A stretch of DNA of 7,086 nucleotides from Lachnospiraceae bacterium UBA938 (lineage in GTDB: Bacteria > Bacillota > Clostridia > Lachnospirales > Lachnospiraceae): NCBI GenBank assembly GCA_002293475.1, contig DBDG01000013.1, positions 1 to 7,086 of the forward strand, written 5' to 3'. Below the pieces are notes generated by a model. It worked only from the letters and a program-made list of their open reading frames with translations. It ran no database searches and had not been told where the DNA came from. The translations under genes and the position numbers were made by a program. Positions 1 through 5,735 of the stretch are shown here, piece after piece (position 1 is the first letter of the stretch; each line of letters begins with the position of its first letter).

Positions 1-118
1 TTCTTTTGATCTTCATGGCTGATACGGAAACCGTCGCCTACTATTTCGATCTTTATATTGCTGATTTTATCAGGCATCAGTTCCCATATGCTGCCGGGGC
101 ATTGATTGCATCAAGCCC
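1..118 (-). pseudogene. Out-of-frame tail of truncated subtilase copy A
   Basis: Downstream of the TGA that ends copy A, the minus strand still encodes protease-like residues. They read GLDAINAPAA in the original frame and then, after a 2-bp insertion (GCATATGGG where unit C has GCATGGG), WELMPDKISNIK and a GDGFRISHED segment. The latter matches the catalytic Asp motif (D-x-G) at the start of a peptidase S8 domain. The window ends a few codons later, so it is not visible whether a catalytic domain continues to the left. The TGA stands where copy B has TGG (Trp of RQWG). Confidence 0.7.
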
Positions 119-1006
119 TCATTGCCGGTAAGGCGGGTTCCATTCATAATACACAGATCCACTGCCAAATGATCCCTCAGAAATCTTTACTTTATATTCA
201 TCTAGGCCGTCCTCGGCATTACTGATGGGTTCTTCGCTCCACCAAGGGTCATCTGTCTGATGCAGAGTCACTCCGCCTAAATAATAAAGATCAACATATG
301 CGATTCGGTCATCATATTTGATATTTAACTGTTTACACATGGCTTCCAGTTCTTCCTCGGTACTTTCAGGTGCTTGGATATAATATTTATCCATCATAGG
401 TATTTCACCGATAATCACCCCTCCGATATCTTTGATCATTTCCATTACCTCCTCATCAGGGATATCATCCTCTGTGACCAGAACAAGCCACTCCATGACA
501 TATAGGATATCCCCTCCCCGTCTCGAAGGTCGTAGCTGGTCCTCATCATATGAAGGACTATCTGGGTATATGCAGTATGGCTGATTCTCTACTGCAAACT
601 CTGCCGTTCTTCCGTACGTATCTTCCACATAAAATACCATATTATTCTTGATATCAGGTACCAATGATACAATACCTTCACTTAGTTTGATATCTGGATC
701 GCCGTAAGTATATAGGCGTAATTCAACATCTTCATTGATCACATAATAAATTTTTGCTACTTTCGCCCCCTTGCCCGGCGTTACCGTATAGGTTATATCA
801 AATTTGCCTTCTTCAACCTCCCCGTCCGGAATTTCTGTCCAGACGATTATCGACGGCTCCTCTGGGCCGTCTTCGGCATAATAGACCGTTTCACTTTCAC
901 TTGGCTCAGAGAACCTGACGGATTCATCCATTCGAAGATATAATGCAACTCCTGTGGCTAAAATAACGATGATAATCATTGCGGTATTGATTCCTATTTT
1001 CTTCAT
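119..1006 (-). CDS. Truncated S8-protease-like protein A: signal anchor, Ig-like domain, propeptide
   Basis: This 295-residue secreted or membrane-anchored protein keeps only the N-terminal half of a subtilisin-type exoprotease. Residues 1-24 are a basic start followed by a hydrophobic stretch (signal peptide or anchor, no lipobox Cys). Residues about 52-140 look like a beta-rich Ig-like domain (ITYTVTPGKG, YVEDTYGRTAEF). Residues about 168-245 resemble a subtilase propeptide (DIPDEEVMEMIKDIGG, then YYIQAPEST). The linker DDPWW (252-256) matches the usual segment before the catalytic domain. The frame ends at RQ followed by TGA, where the related copy has RQWG, so the catalytic Asp, His and Ser are absent. 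No good Shine-Dalgarno precedes the ATG. It may be a pseudogene, or a free propeptide acting as chaperone or inhibitor of a protease encoded elsewhere. The domain reading is by pattern only. Confidence 0.75.
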   Translation of the reverse strand: MKKIGINTAMIIIVILATGVALYLRMDESVRFSEPSESETVYYAEDGPEEPSIIVWTEIPDGEVEEGKFDITYTVTPGKGAKVAKIYYVINEDVELRLYTYGDPDIKLSEGIVSLVPDIKNNMVFYVEDTYGRTAEFAVENQPYCIYPDSPSYDEDQLRPSRRGGDILYVMEWLVLVTEDDIPDEEVMEMIKDIGGVIIGEIPMMDKYYIQAPESTEEELEAMCKQLNIKYDDRIAYVDLYYLGGVTLHQTDDPWWSEEPISNAEDGLDEYKVKISEGSFGSGSVYYEWNPPYRQ

Positions 1007-1031
1007 ATGTTCTTTTCTTCTTTTCGCTTTA

Positions 1032-1145
1032 CTAATGTTTACAATATGTAGCTATTAAACTTATATCTTCATGGCTGATCTGGAAACCGTCGTCTATTAC
1101 TATGGTCTTTATATTACTGATTTTATCAGGCATCAGTTTCCATGC
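1032..1145 (-). pseudogene. Out-of-frame tail of truncated subtilase copy B
   Basis: In a different frame from copy B, the minus strand reads PAAWKLMPDKISNIK, then IVIDDGFQISHED, then leaves homology and stops at TAG. IVIDDGFQISHED fits the Asp box of peptidase S8 (hydrophobic run, D-x-G, downstream His). It was evidently once continuous with copy B: a deletion and frame change around 1140-1160 replaced the expected GLDAINAPAAW with SMPGGMETDA and a stop. The homology ends right after SHED, and the leader of copy A begins. Confidence 0.7.
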
Positions 1146-2055
1146 CGCCGGGCATTGATGGACCCCACTGCCGGTATGGCAGATCCCATACTGAATATAT
1201 GGGATTTTCATATAAATCCTCATCAGTCACCTGTTTATACTCATCCAGGGCATTCTCGTCATGACTGACAGGCTCCTCGCTCCACCATGGATCGTCTGTG
1301 TGATGCAGGCTCCATCCGCCTACATAATAAAGCTTTACAAGTGCAATCTGATCTTCATACTTATCTTCTAACTGCCTGCACATGGCTTCCAGTTCTTCCT
1401 CGGTGCTTTCGGGCACTTGGATATAATATCTATCCATTATAGATATTTTACCGATGATTTCACCTCCGATATCATCAATCATCTCCGCCACTTCCTCATC
1501 AGGGATATCATCTTCTGTGGCAAGAATAAGCTGATTTGCAAGATACCGTCTGTCCCCTCCCTGTCTCGCAGGGCGCAGCTGGCTCTCATCAACCGGGGGA
1601 CTCTTCTGAAACTCATGATATGGCTGGTTCTCTGCAGTGAATTCAGCGGTTCTGCCGTCCGTATCCTCCACATAGAAGACGATCTTGTTTTTCATATCAG
1701 ATGCCAGCCATACCGTCCCTTCGCTTAGTTTTGTGTCCGGGTCGCCATAAGTATATAAGCGTCTTTCAATATCGCCGTTGATCACATAATAAATCTTCGC
1801 TACTTCCGCCCCCCTGCCCGGCGTTACCGTATAGCTTATGTCAAATTCCCCGTCCTCGACCTCCCCGTCCGGGATCTCCGTCCAGACGGTGATCGACGGT
1901 TCCTCCGGGCCGTCTTCGGCGTAATGGATCGGCACTCCTTCGCTTTCCTCAGAATAGCTGTCATTTCCGTCTCTGCTGATTCCCCAATATAATGCCGTTC
2001 CTGCAATTAATATGACGGCAATAATAATTACTGTTATGATTCCTTTTTTCTTCAT
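1126..2055 (-). CDS. Truncated S8-protease-like protein B: signal anchor, Ig-like domain, propeptide
   Basis: This is a paralogue of copy A with the same order of parts. There is a basic, hydrophobic N-terminal segment (residues 1-22), an Ig-like region (about 55-140, with FDISYTVTPGRG and VEDTDGRTAEF), a propeptide-like region (about 173-247, with DIPDEEVAEMIDDIGG and YYIQVPEST) and the DDPWW linker. It continues further than A, through YSVWDLPYRQWG, then changes frame and stops within a dozen codons. The start at 2055 (MKKKGIIT) is preferred over the in-frame ATG at 2061, because the GGGAG site lies 8 nt upstream of the former and only 2 nt upstream of the latter. From 2055 it has 309 residues. 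No catalytic residue is present. The bulk of the frame is undamaged, so a functional secreted propeptide remains possible. Confidence 0.75.
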   Translation of the reverse strand: MKKKGIITVIIIAVILIAGTALYWGISRDGNDSYSEESEGVPIHYAEDGPEEPSITVWTEIPDGEVEDGEFDISYTVTPGRGAEVAKIYYVINGDIERRLYTYGDPDTKLSEGTVWLASDMKNKIVFYVEDTDGRTAEFTAENQPYHEFQKSPPVDESQLRPARQGGDRRYLANQLILATEDDIPDEEVAEMIDDIGGEIIGKISIMDRYYIQVPESTEEELEAMCRQLEDKYEDQIALVKLYYVGGWSLHHTDDPWWSEEPVSHDENALDEYKQVTDEDLYENPIYSVWDLPYRQWGPSMPGGMETDA

Positions 2056-2181
2056 AGTCATTTCTCCCTTTATTTTTCCTTGTTATATGTAGCCTGTTAT
2101 ACTATCATATTATTTTACAGAGTCACTTTTATCCGCTTCTTCGCCAATGTTCTTATATATTAGCTACGTCCAGCCTGTTTA

Positions 2182-2395
2182 AATCTTCGGGGCCAATCCG
2201 CAAATTATCGTCTATTGCCTCCATCTTTAAATTACCGATTATATCAGGCATCAGTTCCCATGCCGCCGGAGCATTAATAACATCGAGCCCTCACTGCCGG
2301 CAAGGCAAGTCCCATACTGAATATATGTTTTTATCCTATAAATCCTTATCAGTCACCTGTTTATACTGCATAAAATCGTCTCCTGTCCATTTATC
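2182..2395 (-). pseudogene. Remnant of subtilase copy C
   Basis: Conceptual translation reads YKQVTDKDL, stop, then IYSVWDLPCRQ, stop, then GLDVINAPAAWELMPD and an eroded Asp box (IDDNLRIGPED where copy B has IDDGFQISHED). Both the Gly after the catalytic Asp position and the His are lost, so this copy is dead. It starts abruptly near 2370-2395, and its signal, Ig-like and most propeptide parts are missing. Upstream to about 2483 the same frame stays open (for example GETKSNKGIKTIEDENG), but I do not recognise it. This copy preserves the original frame across the point where A and B broke, and so shows what the intact gene looked like. Confidence 0.7.
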
Positions 2396-2500
2396 AGCTA
2401 CGCCATTTTCATCTTCAATAGTTTTGATACCTTTATTACTTTTTGTCTCACCGTTTAAATTTCCCTTCTCATTACTATGTTAAATCAATATTCTTTAAGC

Positions 2501-2541
2501 AAAATAAAAACCGACCGAGAATCATATCAGCTCTCAATCGG
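2501..2541 (-). terminator. Rho-independent terminator
   Basis: On the minus strand CCGATTGAGA (2541-2532) pairs fully with TCTCGGTCGG (2520-2511), counting two G-U pairs, across an 11-nt loop. TTTTTATTTT (2510-2501) follows immediately. It lies between the Gx-transporter gene and the protease remnants. It closes either read-through from the former or the short unit that starts near 2585. Confidence 0.85.
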
Positions 2542-2586
2542 TTCCTTTCGTCCCAGTCCCCGTCTGTACAATTCCCCCATCACCTG
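2501..2586 (-). ncRNA. Candidate short transcript ending at a terminator
   Basis: A promoter-like pair just upstream and a strong terminator bound a transcript of about 85 nt. It contains a purine-rich segment (GGGGACTGGGACGAAAGG) ahead of the terminator hairpin. It also contains an 18-codon frame (2580-2527, MGELYRRGLGRKEPIES) whose only ribosome-site-like bases (AGGTG) abut the ATG. So it may be a small RNA, a leader/attenuator for the decayed downstream gene, or a tiny peptide gene. I do not recognise a riboswitch class. Confidence 0.35.
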
Positions 2587-2591
2587 TTAAC

Positions 2592-2620
2592 AACTTATCA
2601 CTTTTTAAATAAAAACGCAA
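2592..2620 (-). promoter_or_regulatory. Candidate sigma-A promoter with extended -10
   Basis: TTGCGT (2620-2615) and TAAGTT (2597-2592) are separated by 17 nt on the minus strand. The -10 element is preceded by TGA, giving an extended TGn form. The flanks are very AT-rich. Initiation would fall near 2585, about 45 nt before the terminator stem. Neither hexamer is perfect. Confidence 0.4.
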
Positions 2621-2661
2621 TATATTTTCTAATTTTTATTTAAATATTCTGAAATCCCTTG

Positions 2662-2686
2662 TAAATAAAAAAAAGTGTCACCACTT
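2662..2686 (-). terminator. Weak terminator downstream of the Gx-transporter gene
   Basis: AAGTG (2686-2682) and CACTT (2677-2673) form a 5-bp stem with loop GTGA on the minus strand. A run of eight T and then ATTT follows. It sits about 60 nt after the stop codon at 2744, the expected place for the end of this transcript. The stem is short and AT-rich, so the stronger hairpin at 2501-2541 may be the effective stop. Confidence 0.5.
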
Positions 2687-2743
2687 AATTATTCAACAAA
2701 CAATTGTTCTTGTTAATCGCTATGCCTCTTCCTCACCATATGT

Positions 2744-3265
2744 TCAACCATTTCGACTCATTTTCATCAAATACGGATAGAGCAATGAAACAAGCAGGCC
2801 GATAAGTGAGCCCGCAACTGCTCCGGCTATCAGCAGCGCCGGTACATAATACAGTATCCCTAGGGTATCGACGATCAACATGGCCACCAGTGCCTGTCCG
2901 ATATTATGAAAAACACCGCCGGCCATACTGATACCAGTCATGCTGAACCTGCCGGTCTTTTTAAACAATAGCATTGCCCCAAAGCTTAACAATGCCCCAG
3001 CCATACTATAAAATATCACATAAAGATTCCCAAACAAAAAACCGCCAAGCAACACCCGCAGCAGATTAAGCGATAAAGCTTCTTTTGCCCCGAATAAATA
3101 TAAAGCCAACACAACCGACAGATTAGCCAGCCCCAGCTTCACGCCCGGTATCCCTAAGTCAAACGGAAGCAGTGATTCAATATAAGAAAGCATGAGCGCA
3201 AATGTCAGCAGCAGACCCATGCCAGATATTTTCTTGGCTATCCTGTTCCTAGTAGGTGACGGCAT
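2744..3265 (-). CDS. Gx transporter family protein (heptaprenyl diphosphate synthase component I-like)
   Basis: A 173-residue integral membrane protein with about five or six hydrophobic helices (roughly 15-33, 46-60, 66-101, 112-133 and 137-163). The family signatures PGVKLGLAN (40-48) and GGVFHNIGQ (116-124) are present. The family is often labelled heptaprenyl diphosphate synthase component I, but its fold suggests a small membrane or ECF-like transport component; the substrate is unknown. The start at 3265 is chosen because AAGGTG lies 6 nt upstream and the protein then has normal family length. A longer in-frame start at 3403 would add 46 uncharacteristic residues lying inside the upstream gene. 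It overlaps the NusG_II gene by 17 nt, implying translational coupling and joint function. Confidence 0.85.
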   Translation of the reverse strand: MPSPTRNRIAKKISGMGLLLTFALMLSYIESLLPFDLGIPGVKLGLANLSVVLALYLFGAKEALSLNLLRVLLGGFLFGNLYVIFYSMAGALLSFGAMLLFKKTGRFSMTGISMAGGVFHNIGQALVAMLIVDTLGILYYVPALLIAGAVAGSLIGLLVSLLYPYLMKMSRNG

Positions 3266-3620
3266 CCAGCTCACCTTCCCTTCCCTGATCAATCCTGATA
3301 ACCAGCTCATGCGGCAGACAGACAATACTGCCGCCCTGGCCGCTAATACTTCTCTGCCGGACGCAAAGCTTATCCGGGCAATCAGCATCAGTGACAGAAG
3401 CACTGTGACCGGAAATAGTCAGCACATTATACCCTCCTTCCGCACCCGGAAGGGTTACAGTAATGTCCTGACGCAAGTCATAACGGCCATATTCGCTGCC
3501 AGCGATCATAACTACCGCTGTCGCTCCGGACACCTGCGAAAAATAACGCAGTCCCCCCCATAGCACTATCGCAACGGCAACTATGATGCTAAGAAAAATC
3601 ATATCAGCTTTCTTACCCAT
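3249..3620 (-). CDS. NusG domain II-containing membrane-anchored protein
   Basis: A 123-residue protein with one N-terminal membrane helix (about 7-27) and an extracytoplasmic NusG_II (formerly DUF1312) domain. The diagnostic cysteines are in DCPDKLCV (80-87) and CLPH (101-104). It lacks the NGN and KOW parts of transcription factor NusG, so the name reflects only a domain fold. Cys81, Cys86, Cys101 and His104 suggest a redox or metal role, which is inference. From memory, NusG_II plus Gx-transporter pairs match the EetA/EetB pair of flavin-based extracellular electron transfer loci, and such pairs also occur beside ApbE-type flavin transferases; no such partner is in this window. No strong ribosome site is visible before the ATG. 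Confidence 0.85.
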   Translation of the reverse strand: MGKKADMIFLSIIVAVAIVLWGGLRYFSQVSGATAVVMIAGSEYGRYDLRQDITVTLPGAEGGYNVLTISGHSASVTDADCPDKLCVRQRSISGQGGSIVCLPHELVIRIDQGREGELDAVTY

Positions 3621-3768
3621 ATTTTCATATTAACATGCCGGAACATACGTTTCAACATTCTTATTCATGAGTTCCAATATATGTTTTACACATTTTTACC
3701 TAATATATATATAGTAAATTACACATTATCGCCTAGCTTTCTCATTCCAATCCCCAGCCCATTAACTC

Positions 3769-3803
3769 AAAAGTCTCCAACGAAACGTAGTTTCGCTGGA
3801 GAC
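3769..3803 (-). terminator. Terminator closing the cysK-leuC-leuD unit
   Basis: On the minus strand GTCTCCAGCGAAAC (3803-3790) pairs with GTTTCGTTGGAGAC (3786-3773), a 14-bp stem with one G-U pair and the loop TAC, followed by TTTT. It begins 50 nt after the leuD stop codon. On the plus strand the hairpin is followed by AAGGTG, so it works for minus-strand transcription only. Confidence 0.85.
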
Positions 3804-3852
3804 AAGGTGATTTCATGATCTAATATTATATCTTCTCATAGTTAATCTATCT

Positions 3853-4341
3853 TCATCGCTGATTGATATAATTAACCAAGCCTTCTGCAGCAATGATCTG
3901 CTGCATAAACTCAGGAAAGGCCTGTCCCTGAAAACTAGTTCCTTTCGTCAGGTTGGTGATGATTCCGCTATCAAAATCAATCTCCACTTCATCCCCGGCG
4001 GCAATGCCCCGGGCAGCTTCCGCACATTCAATAATCGGCAGGCCGATATTGATGGAATTGCGGTAAAATATCCGGGCAAAGGTTTCGGCAATGACACAGG
4101 CAACACCGGCCGCCTTAATGGCAATCGGGGCGTGTTCCCGCGAAGAGCCGCAGCCAAAGTTCTTGTCGGCCACAATAATATCGCCACACTTAACCTTCTT
4201 TATAAAATCACCGTCAATATCTTCCATGCAATGGGCCGCCAGTTCGGCGGGATCGGAAGTATTTAAATATCTAGCCGGTATGATTACGTCCGTATCGACA
4301 TTGTCGCCGTATTTAAAAACACTACCTTTTGCTGTTTTCAT
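3853..4341 (-). CDS. leuD: 3-isopropylmalate dehydratase small subunit
   Basis: LeuD pairs with LeuC in the cytoplasm to isomerise 2-isopropylmalate to 3-isopropylmalate in leucine synthesis. The 162 residues are the usual length of the short clostridial/archaeal type. Visible motifs are DTDVIIPARYL (16-26), NFGCGSSREHAP (61-72, the swivelling-domain substrate loop) and FARIFYRN (88-95). YLNT after IPAR lies in the loop that sets substrate choice in this family. The start at 4341 is preferred: AGGAGG (4353-4348) lies 6 nt upstream, versus 3 nt for the adjacent ATG at 4344. A longer in-frame start at 4392 would lie inside leuC. The ribosome site overlaps the leuC stop codon, so the two subunits are probably translationally coupled in equal amounts. 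Confidence 0.95.
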   Translation of the reverse strand: MKTAKGSVFKYGDNVDTDVIIPARYLNTSDPAELAAHCMEDIDGDFIKKVKCGDIIVADKNFGCGSSREHAPIAIKAAGVACVIAETFARIFYRNSINIGLPIIECAEAARGIAAGDEVEIDFDSGIITNLTKGTSFQGQAFPEFMQQIIAAEGLVNYINQR

Positions 4342-4351
4342 CATTAACCTC

Positions 4352-5614
4352 CTATAACTGATCCGGGCCTGACAGGTTCCCGCTAATGGCACTGGCTGCG
4401 GCTACCGCCGGACTTGCCAGATAGATTTCCGATTCAACATGACCCATCCGACCGACGAAGTTACGGTTAGTCGTCGATACACAACGTTCTCCCGCCGCAA
4501 GGATCCCCATATAACCGCCCAAGCAAGGCCCGCACGTAGGAGTGCTGACCACCGCGCCGGCTTCCACAAAAATCTTTAAAAGCCCTTCCTCCATAGCCTC
4601 CAGATAAATCTTCTGGGTAGCCGGGATCACGATACAACGCATACCTTTCGCCACATGCCGCCCCTTTAAGATTGCCGCGGCCTGACGCAGGTCATCCAGC
4701 CTCCCGTTCGTACAGGAACCGATTACCACCTGGTCAATACGGATCTTTTCTGTAATCTCATCCAAGGTCCGCGTATTCTCCGGCAGATGCGGAAAAGCCA
4801 CCGTAGGCTTAAGGCTGCTCAAATCAATAGTATATTCAGCGTCATAAACAGCATCATCATCCGCTTCAAAGACCGTATAAGGCTTGTCCGAATGTGACCT
4901 GATATAGGAAAGCGCAAGCTCGTCCACCGGGAAAATCCCGTTTTTCCCGCCCGCTTCGATGGCCATATTCGCAATCGTAAAACGATCGTCCATCGACAGT
5001 CCGCCAATACCGTCCCCAGTAAATTCCATCGACTTATACAAGGCCCCATCAACCCCGATCATGCCGATGACATGCAGGATAACATCCTTCCCGCTCACCC
5101 AGCGGTTCAACTTGCCAGTCAGATTAAACCTAATCGCCGCCGGTACTTTAAACCATGCTTTTCCCGTCGCCATCCCCGCTGCCATATCCGTACTTCCCAC
5201 ACCGGTTGAAAAAGCACCCAGCGCCCCATAAGTACAAGTATGAGAATCCGCACCAATAATCAGATCGCCAGCTACAGTAAGCCCTTTTTCCGGCAACAGC
5301 GCGTGCTCAATCCCCATTTCACCCACTTCAAAGTAATTAGTAATATTATGACGAACGGCAAATTCCCTGACGCACTTGCAATGTTCCGCTGACTTAATAT
5401 CCTTATTGGGAACAAAATGATCCGGAACCAGGGCAATCTTATCTTTATCAAAGACCCCATCCACATTCATTTTTTCCATTTCCCTGATCGCCACCGGACT
5501 GGTAATATCGTTCCCCAGCACCAGATCCAGTTCGGTCTCAATCAACTGACCGGCTTCTACCGAAGCCAAACCGGCATGTGACGCCAATATCTTCTGCGTC
5601 ATTGTCATTCCCAT
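4352..5614 (-). CDS. leuC: 3-isopropylmalate dehydratase large subunit
   Basis: The 420-residue large subunit carries the [4Fe-4S] cluster of isopropylmalate isomerase. The cluster cysteines are Cys301 in GSCTNGR and Cys361 and Cys364 in TCGPCLGG. Other aconitase-family motifs are VPDHFVP (63-69), GADSHTCTYGALGAF (121-135) and NRNFVGRMG (383-391). The length and motifs fit the archaeal/clostridial class (about 420 residues), not the roughly 470-residue proteobacterial LeuC. Homoaconitase belongs to the same family, but the leuD partner and bacterial context favour leucine synthesis. The start at 5614 has AGGAGG (5626-5621) 6 nt upstream; in-frame ATGs at 5608 and 5602 are less well placed. 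No leuA or leuB is in the window. No T-box or leucine-codon leader is visible ahead of the gene. Confidence 0.95.
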   Translation of the reverse strand: MGMTMTQKILASHAGLASVEAGQLIETELDLVLGNDITSPVAIREMEKMNVDGVFDKDKIALVPDHFVPNKDIKSAEHCKCVREFAVRHNITNYFEVGEMGIEHALLPEKGLTVAGDLIIGADSHTCTYGALGAFSTGVGSTDMAAGMATGKAWFKVPAAIRFNLTGKLNRWVSGKDVILHVIGMIGVDGALYKSMEFTGDGIGGLSMDDRFTIANMAIEAGGKNGIFPVDELALSYIRSHSDKPYTVFEADDDAVYDAEYTIDLSSLKPTVAFPHLPENTRTLDEITEKIRIDQVVIGSCTNGRLDDLRQAAAILKGRHVAKGMRCIVIPATQKIYLEAMEEGLLKIFVEAGAVVSTPTCGPCLGGYMGILAAGERCVSTTNRNFVGRMGHVESEIYLASPAVAAASAISGNLSGPDQL

Positions 5615-5640
5615 AACATTCCTCCTATCCTAAACCTAAA

Positions 5641-5735
5641 ATCCCAAAACTTAAAAATACAAAACTCAAAGATACCAAAACTTAAAAATACCAAAACTTA
5701 AAAATACCAAAACTTAAAAATACCAAAACTTAAAA
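5641..5735 (-). repeat. 16-bp minisatellite between cysK and leuC
   Basis: Four perfect head-to-tail copies of TTTTAAGTTTTGGTAT (minus strand) occupy 5735-5672. Two degenerate copies follow: one of 15 bp at 5671-5657 and one at 5656-5641. The first copy covers the cysK stop codon (5732-5730), so repeat number affects only the intercistronic spacer, not the reading frame of either gene. Sixteen is not a multiple of three and most copies contain TAA, so the array is non-coding. It fills most of the 115-nt gap, and a change in copy number would alter the spacing or stability of the cysK-leuC mRNA junction. Confidence 0.95.

Larger units (their letters stand above)
1..2395 (-). repeat. Tandem array of three truncated subtilase-derived units
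   Basis: Three head-to-tail units on the minus strand share the same layout. Unit A is 1-1006 plus its leader, unit B about 1044-2055 plus its leader, and unit C is a short remnant at about 2182-2395. The start codons of A and B are 1049 bp apart, and the SHED-like segments of A and B about 1057 bp apart. The leaders of A and B also align: both have GCTACATAT and a later TAAAG before an ATGAAGAAAA start. So the duplicated block includes upstream DNA as well as coding sequence. In units B and C similarity stops just after the codons matching the catalytic Asp/His region of the protease; unit A runs off the window there. Homology was judged by eye and no identity value was computed. Confidence 0.85.

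Noticed and set aside
119..121. TGA read as Trp (recoding), since it falls at a conserved Trp codon in copies A and C
   Set aside because: Copy A also has a 2-bp insertion a few codons later and copy C a second stop (TAG), so read-through would not restore a protein. TGA acts as a normal stop at the end of leuD.
1417..1728. Plus-strand open frame of 103 codons
   Set aside because: Antisense shadow of truncated protease copy B, with no start signal and no similarity.
3266..3403. Longer N-terminus for the Gx-transporter protein starting at 3403
   Set aside because: The added 46 residues overlap the NusG_II coding sequence in another frame and lack family similarity, and the ATG at 3265 has a good AAGGTG site 6 nt upstream.
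3621..3768. Promoter for the NusG_II gene (TTGGAA at 3750-3745, TAATGT at 3728-3723)
   Set aside because: Both hexamers deviate from consensus, the spacer is 16 nt, and the region is full of AT-rich alternatives. A promoter must lie here, but its position cannot be assigned by eye.
4342..4392. Longer leuD start at 4392
   Set aside because: It lies within leuC. AGGAGG and the family consensus N-terminus place the start at 4341.
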